NCBI GenBank assembly: GCA_012840465.1 | Contig: DULJ01000024.1 | Coordinates: 1-64,000 of the forward strand | Direction: 5' to 3' | Source: Caryophanales bacterium | GTDB lineage: Bacteria; Bacillota; Bacilli; Bacillales; Bacillaceae_J | DNA: 64,000 nt | In this document: positions 1 to 8,860 of the stretch, in pieces | Layout: each line of letters begins with the position of its first letter | How positions within the stretch are numbered: position 1 is the stretch's first letter | Made by a program: the position numbers and the translations under genes | The notes under the pieces: generated by a model | What the model was told of the DNA's origin: nothing | What the model saw: only the letters and a program-made list of their open reading frames with translations | Databases searched by the model: none

Positions 1-575
1 ACGCTGGATTTGTCCTCAAACATGGCCTTTGAGGACAAGATTGGGGTTTAGAGAGTAAGTTCTGGCCTCAATCGACGGGATTGAGGACAGTATAGGTGAG
101 TCAAACGCTATCGTTGTCCTCAAACATGGCCTTTGAGGACAAGATTGGGGTTTAGAGAGTAAGTTCTGGCCTCAATCGACGGGATTGAGGAGAGTATAGA
201 TGAGGCAAACGCTGGATTTGTCCTCAAACATGGCCTTTGAGGACAAGATTGGGGTTTAGAGAGTAAGTTCTGGCCTCAATCGACGGGATTAAGGACAGTA
301 TAGGTGAGCCAAGAGCTGGCTTTGTCCTCAAACATGGCCTTTGAGGACAAGATTGGGGTTTAGAGAGTAAGTTCTGGCCTCAATCAACGGGATTGAGGAC
401 AGTATAGGTGAGTCAAACGCTGGATTTGTCCTCAAACATGGCCTTTGAGGACAAGATCGGGGTTTAGAGAGTAAGTTCTGGCCTCAATCGACGGGATTGA
501 GGACAGTATAGGTGAGTCAAGAGCTGGATTTGTCCTCAAACATGGCCTTTGAGGACAAGATTGGGGTTTAGAACA
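1..575. repeat. 104-bp tandem array of paired hairpins
   Basis: Five and a half nearly identical 104-bp units start at 1, 105, 209, 313, 417 and 521, and the array runs off the left edge of the window. Each unit holds two hairpins. The first has an 11-bp perfect stem, TTGTCCTCAAA pairing with TTTGAGGACAA, around a 7-nt loop (10-38 in unit one). The second has a 12-bp stem with one mismatch (62-90). A diverged single hairpin follows at about 582-608. The rest, up to the terminator near 755, shows no gene. This looks like a BIME/REP-type intergenic array. It is not CRISPR because there are no unique spacers. Confidence 0.9.
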
Positions 576-751
576 TGGCTTCTGTCCTCAAAACTGTTTT
601 TGAGGGCAACTTTGATTGACGATGAAAAGGGAGTCAACCTTTGTTGAACAATAGCCATTTAATGTTCTTTAAATCCACAGTTTTTTATTCAACTAATTAA
701 TTATCATTGAAAGTCGTTAGATGTTAATAGAGAGTTGTTTCTAGCCAGACA

Positions 752-800
752 CAAAAACGGCCCGTCCGTTTCTTTTTAAAATTGAAACAGACGAGGCCGC
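752..800 (-). terminator. Terminator of the stalk-domain lipoprotein gene
   Basis: A long, slightly imperfect stem pairs 757-772 with 784-800 around an AT-rich loop. On the minus strand it is followed by five T residues, and it lies 18 bp beyond the stop codon at 818. Confidence 0.85.
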
Positions 801-817
801 CCTTATGAATCTAATTA

Positions 818-2296
818 TTATTCAAAATAAATTTTTACTTCTTGTGTTTCTGAATTATAGTCGCTCTTTGCTCCTAGTTCTTTGGCAATAAAGGCAACCG
901 GTACAAAGGTTCTTCCGTTTACGGATTCAGCAGCTGTGTGCATAATGACTTTGTTTCCATTTACGTATGCTTCCTTGCTGCCAAGTGTTAATTTGATTTC
1001 TGTATCTTTGATCTTCATTGTAACTTGATTTGTTTTGCCATCCCATTTTGTGTCTGAATCAAGCCATTCTCCAATTACCGCAACCGGTACCATGGTTGAA
1101 CCATCTTTAATGTATGGTGCAGCATCTAATTCTTTAAAATCGCTGCCAAGCATGGCGAAGGTCTCACCAATTGTGAATGACGCATTAAATTCTTGCATGA
1201 ACAGCTTTTTAAGCGGAGTATCATCCGATAAAGATCTTACCTTATTTAAATCTTTTTCATACTCAGTCACATTTACAGCATCTTTAACTTCTGGTAATTT
1301 CACATTCCCATTAACGTTCCAAACAAGAGAAGTTGCCTTAATTACTGCACTTCCGCTTTTACCAGTTGCTGGATCCTTTATCCCGATATTGATCACTGTA
1401 TCTTCTGAGGCAATGTATTTTTTCTTTGAAATTCCAACCTCAGTTGCAATCTTAAAGTCAATGTCTTTGCCAATCATGGCTTCAAGACTTTCTTTTGTCA
1501 TGCCGCCAAGCGTTGTTTTAAATTGACCTAATTGAGTTTTCGCTTCAGTAACAGCAGTAGTTAACTCTGCTTCTGTTGGCTGTATTTCAGCAGGCATAAA
1601 GCCAGCAAATTCTTTTACAAATACATCTAGTCTGTCATAGTTTGCTAGATTATCAACCGTATATTCCGCGAAATCTAAAACCTCATTGATACCAAGTTCA
1701 TATTTTACCTTTAAAACATCTTCTTTTCCTGCAGGAGTTTCGATTGTTTTAAAGCCTAAGTCTTGAAGTTTAGGAATTTCATAGTTGAATTGTGATATGT
1801 AACTTTTGAATTCGCCTTTCATAAACTCCATAACTTTTTTCTGCAGTTCATATTGCGATTGCATATTGAAATCTTGATCATTCATTTCGTCCATATCTAC
1901 TTTGAAAAAGAATGGGTCTGCAGATGTTTTAAAATACATTACATTTTCTTTTACCAACATTTCTGCAGCTGCTTTTTCTTTAGAAGTCCATACACCTAAA
2001 TCACGAAGCGGTTTGTCATTGTTAGCTGTGATTTTCACATAAGCATTTTGCTCATCCTGTGCCTTTTGTTCAATCACAAAACCAGCCTCGAATAATTCTG
2101 CGATTTTTTTCTGCTCATTAGTCAAATTCATGCCATCCACATTTACATCAGCTGATAAAGTTAATTTTGCTTCAGATGATGTTTGATTCACAGCATTTAG
2201 CCAAGTATCCCTTAAGGATGGATTGGTCATCGTACAGCCAACTAACACCAACATTAAGGCTACTAGTAAAAATAAAAACTTTTTCAAAACCTTCAC
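818..2296 (-). CDS. Lipoprotein with C-terminal stalk domain
   Basis: This is a 492-residue exported lipoprotein. The N-terminus is a signal peptide ending in the lipobox LVGC, so it should be anchored to the outer face of the membrane. The last ~95 residues match the copper-amine-oxidase N-terminal-like stalk domain, with the paired motifs MVPVAVIGEWL and TFVPVAFIAKELGA. This non-catalytic module is common in Bacillales wall-associated proteins. The central ~350 residues are hydrophilic, helix-rich and not recognised. The start is GTG, placed by GGAGAGG a few bases upstream. It stands alone between the repeat array and degU, with its own terminator. Its role is unknown; a surface or wall-binding function is inferred only from its location. 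Confidence 0.8.
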   Translation of the reverse strand: MKVLKKFLFLLVALMLVLVGCTMTNPSLRDTWLNAVNQTSSEAKLTLSADVNVDGMNLTNEQKKIAELFEAGFVIEQKAQDEQNAYVKITANNDKPLRDLGVWTSKEKAAAEMLVKENVMYFKTSADPFFFKVDMDEMNDQDFNMQSQYELQKKVMEFMKGEFKSYISQFNYEIPKLQDLGFKTIETPAGKEDVLKVKYELGINEVLDFAEYTVDNLANYDRLDVFVKEFAGFMPAEIQPTEAELTTAVTEAKTQLGQFKTTLGGMTKESLEAMIGKDIDFKIATEVGISKKKYIASEDTVINIGIKDPATGKSGSAVIKATSLVWNVNGNVKLPEVKDAVNVTEYEKDLNKVRSLSDDTPLKKLFMQEFNASFTIGETFAMLGSDFKELDAAPYIKDGSTMVPVAVIGEWLDSDTKWDGKTNQVTMKIKDTEIKLTLGSKEAYVNGNKVIMHTAAESVNGRTFVPVAFIAKELGAKSDYNSETQEVKIYFE

Positions 2297-2482
2297 ACCT
2301 CTCCCTATTCACTCACTTTTATTGATCTTTATTACATTCTCTATCATATCGGTAACTGATTAATATTTCCACGCCTTTTCCATATAAAAACAAAAAAGAG
2401 GTAATTCATACTAGTCCAATTAATGGTAAGTGTACGGCCCTTCGTTGATCCAGCCAACACTATGCCATTCCTGAATTAGCAT

Positions 2483-3175
2483 TTATCTCACCTGCACCCA
2501 GCCGTTTTTAATCGCCACGACTACGGCTTGGGTTCGGTCGTTTACATTCATTTTTTGCAAAATGTTGCTGACATGGTTTTTTACTGTTTTTTCACTTATA
2601 AATAAAGTTTCGCCGATGCTACGGTTGCTTTTTCCGTCGGCCAGCATTTGTAGGACTTCGCATTCGCGGCGTGTCAAGATATGCAATGGTTTACGATACT
2701 CGACGTCCTTCAACGTTCCGACAGACTGGCCCACATCTCCTGTAGCTAAGCGACGATATTCTTTGACGAGATTATGAGTCACCTTTGGATGCAAGTAGGC
2801 ACCGCCGTCTGCAACAATTTTGACTGCTTCAACAAGGTCATCTGCGTCCATTTCCTTTAGCAAATAGCCGCTAGCTCCTGTTTTAAGGGCATGTGTTACA
2901 TAGCTTTCGTCATCATGAATTGATAAAATTAAGACCTTAACGTCTGGAAACTTTTCAACTAAATCCGCTGTTGCCTCCACACCATTCCTGTGAGGCATAT
3001 TGATGTCCATTACAACAACATCCGGATGGTATTGCTCAACAAGGGCTACCGCATCCTCGCCGTCATCACCTTCCGCTACTACCTCAAAATCTTTTTCAAA
3101 ATCCAAAATTCGTTTTACACCTTCACGAAACAATTGATGATCATCTATGACTAATATTGACGTCGTTCCATCCAT
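2483..3175 (-). CDS. degU: Two-component response regulator DegU
   Basis: This is a NarL/FixJ-family response regulator of 230 residues, about the length of B. subtilis DegU. The receiver domain (about 6-120) has the acidic pair DD at 11-12 and the phospho-acceptor Asp57 in VVVMDINMP. The C-terminal LuxR-type helix-turn-helix (about 167-228) includes [19 protein letters not shown] and [13 protein letters not shown]. In B. subtilis the protein controls exoenzymes, competence and motility according to its phosphorylation state. The start follows GAGGGGGA. It lies 103 bp downstream of degS on the same strand, forming the usual degS-degU pair. Identification rests on both sequence and gene order. 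Confidence 0.95.
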   Translation of the reverse strand: MDGTTSILVIDDHQLFREGVKRILDFEKDFEVVAEGDDGEDAVALVEQYHPDVVVMDINMPHRNGVEATADLVEKFPDVKVLILSIHDDESYVTHALKTGASGYLLKEMDADDLVEAVKIVADGGAYLHPKVTHNLVKEYRRLATGDVGQSVGTLKDVEYRKPLHILTRRECEVLQMLADGKSNRSIGETLFISEKTVKNHVSNILQKMNVNDRTQAVVVAIKNGWVQVR

Positions 3176-3278
3176 TTGTCATTCCCCCTCAAAATTAACA
3201 TGCGTAGTTTATAGTAGATTCATAGTTTTGGTTTTCAAATGGCTATAGCCGTTCGGGCAAAAAGCCGCAGTCCTACCT

Positions 3279-4421
3279 TCAATCATCCTCAACAATCAAA
3301 GGCACATCGATCGTAATCATCGTTCCTTTACCGAGGGCTGAGTCAAAGACAATTTTTCCTTTTAAAAGCTCAATTCGTTCCTTCATCCCCATGATTCCAA
3401 ATGAACCCTCTTTTTTGTCGGTAAGGTCAAAGCCTTTTCCATTATCCTTGATTATTAGCTTACCAGACTTTTTCCTTAGTTCTATTTTCACTTGAATTTC
3501 ATCGGCATCAGCGTGTTTTAATGCATTTTGGACCGCTTCTTGCACGAGTCGGAATAAGGCAACCTCGAAGCGCGGTGGAAGACGCAATTCTTCACCTAGA
3601 TTCACGAATTTAATCGGAATCTTGTTATATTCTTCAGTTGTGGACAGATACCTTTTTAAAGTTGGGATTAATCCCAAATCATCGAGAGCCATTGGCCTTA
3701 GATCGTAAATAATTTTACGAACCTCATACAATGCGGATCGAACCATGATCCTTAAATCCTTAATTTCCTTCAGTGCCTCATCCATTCCTTGCTCGCGGGA
3801 GACTCGCTCGATTAGTTCCGAACGCATCATTACGTTAGCAAGCATTTGAGCCGGTCCATCGTGAATTTCCCGTGATAGTCGCTTTCTTTCATCTTCCTGA
3901 GCTTCAATAATCCTCAATCCAAATTCTTGCTTTTCTCTTGCATCGTTCAACACATCGTTGACCTGTTGAAGATCACTGTTTAAATAATTCAGAATGACAC
4001 TAATTTGGCTGACAAGATTTTCTGCTCGTTTGACGGTTTGCTCCAGTCTTTTTAAACGCAGCTCCAATTCATTGCGGCGCTCAATCAGCGTTTTTTCTTT
4101 TTGACGGATATAGGCTAGCTCCATTTGCAGCCTATGTGTTTTCTCATAGGCAGAACGAACTTCATCTTCCGTATACTTCGTAAAATGTTTACTTACATCA
4201 GCAAGACGTCTTCGAGCCAATTTTACATGGGCTTCTAACTGTTCACCTTTATTAATAGTTTCGGTAACTTCTAGCCTAGTTTTTAGTAATTCCGCCGTTA
4301 AAATTGCAAATTCTTGTCTTGATTGTTCGCTTATTTCAACAATTTCTTTTTTACTATTAAAAACTGTATCAATCATTTTATCTAAAATTACATCTAGTGC
4401 TTTTTCATCAATTTTAAACAT
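3279..4421 (-). CDS. degS: Sensor histidine kinase DegS
   Basis: This is a cytoplasmic histidine kinase of 380 residues with no membrane segments, as expected for DegS. Residues 1-175 form a long coiled-coil sensor region. The HisKA_3 dimerisation/phosphorylation motif is SREIHDGPAQML, with His187 as the predicted phosphorylated residue. The HATPase_c domain (about 285-378) has DNGKGFD and GSFGIMGMKERIELL. It should phosphorylate and dephosphorylate DegU, encoded just downstream. Upstream, 246 bp separate it from the divergent yvyE gene, as in B. subtilis. Confidence 0.95.
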   Translation of the reverse strand: MFKIDEKALDVILDKMIDTVFNSKKEIVEISEQSRQEFAILTAELLKTRLEVTETINKGEQLEAHVKLARRRLADVSKHFTKYTEDEVRSAYEKTHRLQMELAYIRQKEKTLIERRNELELRLKRLEQTVKRAENLVSQISVILNYLNSDLQQVNDVLNDAREKQEFGLRIIEAQEDERKRLSREIHDGPAQMLANVMMRSELIERVSREQGMDEALKEIKDLRIMVRSALYEVRKIIYDLRPMALDDLGLIPTLKRYLSTTEEYNKIPIKFVNLGEELRLPPRFEVALFRLVQEAVQNALKHADADEIQVKIELRKKSGKLIIKDNGKGFDLTDKKEGSFGIMGMKERIELLKGKIVFDSALGKGTMITIDVPLIVEDD

Positions 4422-4518
4422 CTTCGTATCCTCCAGAAAAAGCTCAAAAATTCTTTATTAATGTACATTCGTAAGGCGAGAAAGGTTTCTGGGGGTAGTT
4501 TTGAAAAAAGTAGTAAAT

Positions 4519-4547
4519 TTGAAGCAATACGAATGTCGTTTTATAAT
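4519..4547 (+). promoter_or_regulatory. Likely sigma-A promoter for yvyE
   Basis: TTGAAG at 4519-4524 and TATAAT at 4542-4547 are separated by exactly 17 bp. They lie about 120 bp upstream of the yvyE start and on its strand. Confidence 0.6.
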
Positions 4548-4667
4548 TAAAATGTTGGGCTGATCGCTTAGTCCACCTTTTCTCGAATTACCAAATGAAG
4601 GTTTTTTAAGTAACTATATTCAAAAATCGGTTTTGTACATACAGTATGCAATCAGGAGGTCATTAAT

Positions 4668-5303
4668 ATGCTACTACAATATTATACCGTAAAAAACGCT
4701 GGAGAACATGAAATTGTGATCGAAAAGTCGAAATTTGTCGCACAAATCACGCGGGCAACGACTGAAGGGGAAGCCCAAACCTTTATTCAAGAAATTAAAA
4801 AAAAGCATTGGGATGCGACCCACAATTGCTCGGCTTACTTAATCGGGGAGCATAATCAAATTCAAAAAGCCAATGATGACGGTGAGCCCAGCGGAACGGC
4901 CGGCGTACCGATGCTTGAGGTTTTGAAAAAACGTGATTTAAAAGATACCGTTGTGGTCGTGACCCGTTATTTTGGCGGCATAAAACTTGGGGCTGGCGGG
5001 CTCATTCGTGCTTATGGAAAAGCGGTGTCGGAAGGTCTCAATGCGATTGGTATTGTGGAAAGACAGTTGATGAGAGTCATGCATACAAAAGTTGATTACA
5101 CCTGGCTTGGAAAAATTGAAAATGAACTGCGCTCCCATCCTTCTTTTATTTTAAAAGAAATTCACTACCTTGATATGGTTGAATTTGAAACGTATGTGGC
5201 CGCAGAAATGAAAGAAAGTTTCGTTGACTGGATGACAGAGCTGACAAATGGGCAAGCGGAAATTTTCGAAGGTGAAACAGAATATTTGGAGAGTGATGTT
5301 TAG
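4668..5303 (+). CDS. yvyE: YigZ/IMPACT family protein YvyE
   Basis: This is a 211-residue member of the UPF0029/IMPACT (YigZ) family. The N-terminal domain carries the family signatures HNCSAYLIG, DDGEPSGTAGVPMLEVL and TRYFGGIKLGAGGLIRAY. A smaller ferredoxin-like C-terminal domain covers about 140-211. The molecular function of bacterial YigZ proteins is not settled; ribosome or translation-related roles are proposed by analogy with IMPACT. The start follows CAGGAGGT. The divergent position next to degS and just before tagU matches B. subtilis, where it is yvyE. Confidence 0.92.
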   Translation: MLLQYYTVKNAGEHEIVIEKSKFVAQITRATTEGEAQTFIQEIKKKHWDATHNCSAYLIGEHNQIQKANDDGEPSGTAGVPMLEVLKKRDLKDTVVVVTRYFGGIKLGAGGLIRAYGKAVSEGLNAIGIVERQLMRVMHTKVDYTWLGKIENELRSHPSFILKEIHYLDMVEFETYVAAEMKESFVDWMTELTNGQAEIFEGETEYLESDV

Positions 5304-5355
5304 TTTTATGGGCACACTAATAAATACCAAATTAGAGTGTTTAGGAGTTTAAAGA

Positions 5356-6387
5356 ATGGCTCGATTTAAAAAAAGGCGAAAAGTAACGAAGATTTTAATG
5401 ATCATCTTGATACCGTTGTTAGTCGCATTTGTTGGCGCTGCGGCTTACGCATCTTATTTGGCGAGTACGGCCAAAACCGTCGTTGAAGGTTCCCAGCATA
5501 AATTAGATAGCCGCAAGTTTGAAGAAAAGTCCGAAATGCGTCTCGAAAAAGTCGACCCAAGGGTGGATAATATTTCGATTTTATTTCTGGGAATCGACGA
5601 TGGTGAGCACACTTTTAGTGACTCAACCCGAACAGATGCGATGATTCTGGCTACTTTTAACGAAAAATCAAAATCGGTAAAAATGGTCAGCATCCCCAGG
5701 GATTCAAGGGTTGAGCTTGTTGGCAGAGGCCGCATGGATAAAATCACCCATGCCCATGCCTATGGCGGCCTTGACATGGCGGTAAATACAGTGGAAAAAC
5801 TGTTTGCCATTCCAGTGGATTATTATGTTCGGCTAAATTTCGATGCTTTTATTAAAATTATCGATGCCTTGGGCGGCATTGAAATTGATGTTCCTTTTGA
5901 TATTGTTGAGCAAAATAGCCATCGGGAAAAAAATAAGATCCAGATTAAAAAAGGGTTGCAAAAGTTAAACGGGGAGCAGGCACTGGCTTATGTGCGAACC
6001 CGCAAGTATGACGGCGATGTTGAAAGAGGCCAACGGCAGCAAGAGATTTTGAATGCTATTATAAAAAAAGGATTGTCGATTAGGTCGATGACGAAGTACG
6101 GTGACGTCATTGAAGGTATCGGTGATAATTTAACAACAAATATGACCTTTGATGAGATGCTTGCCTTCCATGATTATGCTTATGCCGGGAAAAATATTGA
6201 TGTGGAAATGCTGACGTTAAAAGGGAAACCAGCAAGGATGAATCGATTGTATTATTATTTGCTGGATGACGCGAGTTTGGATGCAGTGAAAACCAAGATG
6301 AAGCAGCATCTGGAGTTCGATGGGACGGAATTGGATGCGGATGATAGTGGCGCAACTGAGACTTCGACGGACGATAAAGAAAAATAG
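5356..6387 (+). CDS. tagU: LCP-family wall polymer ligase TagU
   Basis: This is a LytR-CpsA-Psr protein of 343 residues. A basic N-terminus and one membrane anchor (about 12-33) precede an extracellular LCP domain with STRTDAMILATF, SIPRDSRVE and the arginine-rich AYVRTRK. Members move undecaprenyl-linked anionic polymers (teichoic acids or other secondary wall polymers) onto peptidoglycan. The acidic C-terminal tail is not part of the catalytic core. It follows yvyE by 52 bp on the same strand and is probably co-transcribed, ending at the terminator at 6405. Given the tagO, tagA and csaB genes nearby, its substrate is probably the polymer those genes make. Confidence 0.92.
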   Translation: MARFKKRRKVTKILMIILIPLLVAFVGAAAYASYLASTAKTVVEGSQHKLDSRKFEEKSEMRLEKVDPRVDNISILFLGIDDGEHTFSDSTRTDAMILATFNEKSKSVKMVSIPRDSRVELVGRGRMDKITHAHAYGGLDMAVNTVEKLFAIPVDYYVRLNFDAFIKIIDALGGIEIDVPFDIVEQNSHREKNKIQIKKGLQKLNGEQALAYVRTRKYDGDVERGQRQQEILNAIIKKGLSIRSMTKYGDVIEGIGDNLTTNMTFDEMLAFHDYAYAGKNIDVEMLTLKGKPARMNRLYYYLLDDASLDAVKTKMKQHLEFDGTELDADDSGATETSTDDKEK

Positions 6388-6404
6388 CGTGATTTACATA
6401 TTTT

Positions 6405-6447
6405 AAGGCATGGACGCTGGCTGTGAGCCGTTCCATGCCTTTTTTTT
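6405..6447 (+). terminator. Terminator of yvyE-tagU
   Basis: AAGGCATGGA at 6405-6414 pairs with TCCATGCCTT at 6432-6441, and an inner GGCT/AGCC stem extends it. Eight T residues follow. It ends just before the convergent amidase gene. Confidence 0.9.
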
Positions 6448-6454
6448 ACAAAGT

Positions 6455-8512
6455 TTATTCATAAAATTGAACAAATGAATCGTAAATTGCTTGTGCAGCA
6501 TTTTGACGGAATTCATCTGATTTTAGCAATGCTTCTTCATTTGGATTCGATATAAATGCCATTTCGACTAAAATTGCTGGTATTTCAGTTTCGCGAATAA
6601 CGTGTAAGCTTTTATCTTGGGAGCCGCGACTCACCGTGCCAAGCTGTGATGTTATTTTTTTAATCGCGATATCTGAAAGTCGCTTGCTTTGCTGCCAGCT
6701 TGGATTTTTACCCGAATGATAGAACGTTGTTGAGCCTTGAGATGTTGCATTAAAAGAATCCGAATGGATACTTACAAAAGCATCGGCATCATTGTTATGG
6801 GCTACTTTGACCCGTTCTGCTAATGATAAAAATGTATCATTTGATCTCGTTAAAGTGACGTCAGCACCTGCTCCGCGGAGCAAATCAGCTACATACGTGG
6901 CTACCGCAAGATTGACATCCTTTTCCTTCGCGCCTGTTGGTCCTTTTGCACCTGGGTCATGATCTCCATGGCCTGCATCCACAACAATTCTCTTTCCAAC
7001 TAAGCCACTGTTTAATAAAGTAACTTTCACTTCATTCTCATAATGGCGGACGACGAAATGATAGCCCGGATTAAAATATATGCGGATTTTCGAGCCGCTA
7101 TAGTCAATTCGATCAATGGCAGGATGGTTGCCAGCCCATTCATCGATTTGTGATGCACTTGTTGTAATTTCTACCCCGTTAGATAGGAAACTATGTGACG
7201 TTGTGACTGAGCCTACTTTTGACCATTTCAGCCAAGCTCGATTGCCATCATAAGTTTCTAATTGTGGCTGTGCTAGTGCAGTGAATGGCTGCTTATTAAC
7301 CTGCATTGTTAAATAATTCGTATGGACATAGCCCCATTGGTCATTATATTTCACTTGCGCCCATTGGCCTTCAACCTTAAAGACGTTAATTTCCTGACCT
7401 TTTGTGTAGGCGCCGATTACCGGAGAATTAGCGTCAGCGTTTTCACGAATATTTAGCGTGGTTGCATTAACTTTCCCTTTGATAACCTCTTTTTGTGGGC
7501 GAATGGAGTCTGCTGTAATATACCCAATGTCGTTTCTATACTCAATTTCAAGCCACTCATTTGTGTGTAGATTTTTTGCTACAGCTTTATCATAGACTTT
7601 GATTGAATCACCTTGAGCAAGTTCTCCTAATTGTCTGCTGTTTGTTGAAGGCTCTTTGTAAACGCTTGTGTCTTCTACCGCATCAATGATAGCCGTAGTT
7701 GTTGTTCTGACAGCATCTTCAATCACTGGTTCCTCTTTGGTTGATTTTGGGGAGGAAGTTTCTTCACGATCTTCAGTTGCTGTTTTTTGTTCAATAATGA
7801 CTTTACGTTCTTTTTCATTCCATTGAACATTGGCACCATAGCTTTCTGCAAAGAAGCGCAACGGTAAAACCGTATAGTTTTTGACAATTGTAGGTGCCGG
7901 ATTGATCGCTAGCGCCTCATTATTCACCATTACTTTTGATTTATTGATTGTGAATACAACTTTTGTTTCAGCGTCGATTGCTTCGACTTGTTTTGTTTTT
8001 TCTAACCATTTTACAGTAATCCCTAGCGTCTCCCCGATGCCTCGAAATGGTACTAACACTCTTCCATCTATAATTGGTGGTTCGATTGGTAAATTTAATA
8101 GTTCGCCATTAACGTAGACTGAGATCTTTTTCGAAGAGGATGATGGATTAGGTGTTTTGGCTGCATTAGTAGTTTTAGTGGTGTCCGTAGCCTTTGACTG
8201 GTCTGTTGTGCTTGTTTTATTTGTTGTCGTTTGTACTTTGATGTAGTCGCTATGCACAAACCCCTCGGCAGATTCCGAGGAAATCTTCAACCACTCCCCG
8301 GTCCGTTTGATAATCTGGACCTCGTCACCATTTTGTAATTTTCCTACTATGTCACCTTGTGTCGAAGGCTCTGATCTTACATTTAAGTTCCCATCTGTCA
8401 TGATTACTTGCCCTGTTTCATTTGCACTGGCTGGCGTATGCGGAATTGCTATAAATGCCAATAAAATGAGAAAGGTCCAAATAATGAAAGATATCGGTGA
8501 CCTTTTTACCAT
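6455..8512 (-). CDS. Modular N-acetylmuramoyl-L-alanine amidase
   Basis: This is a secreted wall hydrolase of 685 residues, started at the ATG at 8512 because a signal peptide (MVKRSPISFII, cleavage near ASA) begins there after GGGGGA; codons upstream encode no sensible leader. Domains in order: SH3b (GNLNVRSEPSTQG); a stalk/copper-amine-oxidase-like domain (VLVPFRGIGETLG, VLPLRFFAESYGA); two more SH3b domains; an AMIN-like beta segment; and a C-terminal Amidase_3 domain. The Amidase_3 domain has DAGHG, a zinc-ligand glutamate in KEKD, SIHSD and the catalytic glutamate in VEMAF. It should cleave the bond between muramic acid and the stem peptide. The gene is monocistronic, convergent with tagU and downstream of the csaB cluster. 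Confidence 0.9.
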   Translation of the reverse strand: MVKRSPISFIIWTFLILLAFIAIPHTPASANETGQVIMTDGNLNVRSEPSTQGDIVGKLQNGDEVQIIKRTGEWLKISSESAEGFVHSDYIKVQTTTNKTSTTDQSKATDTTKTTNAAKTPNPSSSSKKISVYVNGELLNLPIEPPIIDGRVLVPFRGIGETLGITVKWLEKTKQVEAIDAETKVVFTINKSKVMVNNEALAINPAPTIVKNYTVLPLRFFAESYGANVQWNEKERKVIIEQKTATEDREETSSPKSTKEEPVIEDAVRTTTTAIIDAVEDTSVYKEPSTNSRQLGELAQGDSIKVYDKAVAKNLHTNEWLEIEYRNDIGYITADSIRPQKEVIKGKVNATTLNIRENADANSPVIGAYTKGQEINVFKVEGQWAQVKYNDQWGYVHTNYLTMQVNKQPFTALAQPQLETYDGNRAWLKWSKVGSVTTSHSFLSNGVEITTSASQIDEWAGNHPAIDRIDYSGSKIRIYFNPGYHFVVRHYENEVKVTLLNSGLVGKRIVVDAGHGDHDPGAKGPTGAKEKDVNLAVATYVADLLRGAGADVTLTRSNDTFLSLAERVKVAHNNDADAFVSIHSDSFNATSQGSTTFYHSGKNPSWQQSKRLSDIAIKKITSQLGTVSRGSQDKSLHVIRETEIPAILVEMAFISNPNEEALLKSDEFRQNAAQAIYDSFVQFYE

Positions 8513-8714
8513 TAGTCTAGTAAATCCCCCTTCTATTCTAGTTTTACTATAACAACTGTAATTGTTTAGTAGAAGAATATCAAGGTAATTTAACCAAATT
8601 ACAACAATTTGAGACAAATGACCTGAAAATGTCATTGTTCTGAAATCTTTGTATTATTTTCCGGGAAATGATGTCGATTGGAGGTGAAATATTTGGCTGA
8701 GATGGGTGGTGGGT

Positions 8715-8774
8715 GGGGACAGGCACTACTGGCTACACTACTGACTGCACTACTGAAGGGCGGGGACAGGCACC
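8715..8774 (+). repeat. GGTGCCTGTCCCC element A
   Basis: Two copies of the core, read here as GGGGACAGGCAC, start at 8715 and 8762, 47 bp apart. Three 12-bp units built on CACTACTG lie between them. The element sits between the csaB terminator and the amidase gene; the 348 bp there hold nothing else recognisable apart from promoter-like AT-rich sequence. Confidence 0.85.
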
Positions 8775-8784
8775 GCTAAAATGC

Positions 8785-8822
8785 AAAAATACCACAGATC
8801 GTTTTTAGATCCATGGTATTTT
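8785..8822 (-). terminator. Terminator of csaB
   Basis: AAAATACCA (8786-8794) pairs with TGGTATTTT (8814-8822), with an inner GATC/GATC pair. On the minus strand a run of five T follows. It lies 39 bp beyond the csaB stop codon. Confidence 0.8.
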
Positions 8823-8860
8823 CTGCAACAAGGGTTCGCTTATTGGTTGTGCACTTATTT

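Noticed and set aside
1-575. CRISPR array
   Set aside because: Units are contiguous 104-bp near-identical copies with no unique spacers, and no cas genes are present.
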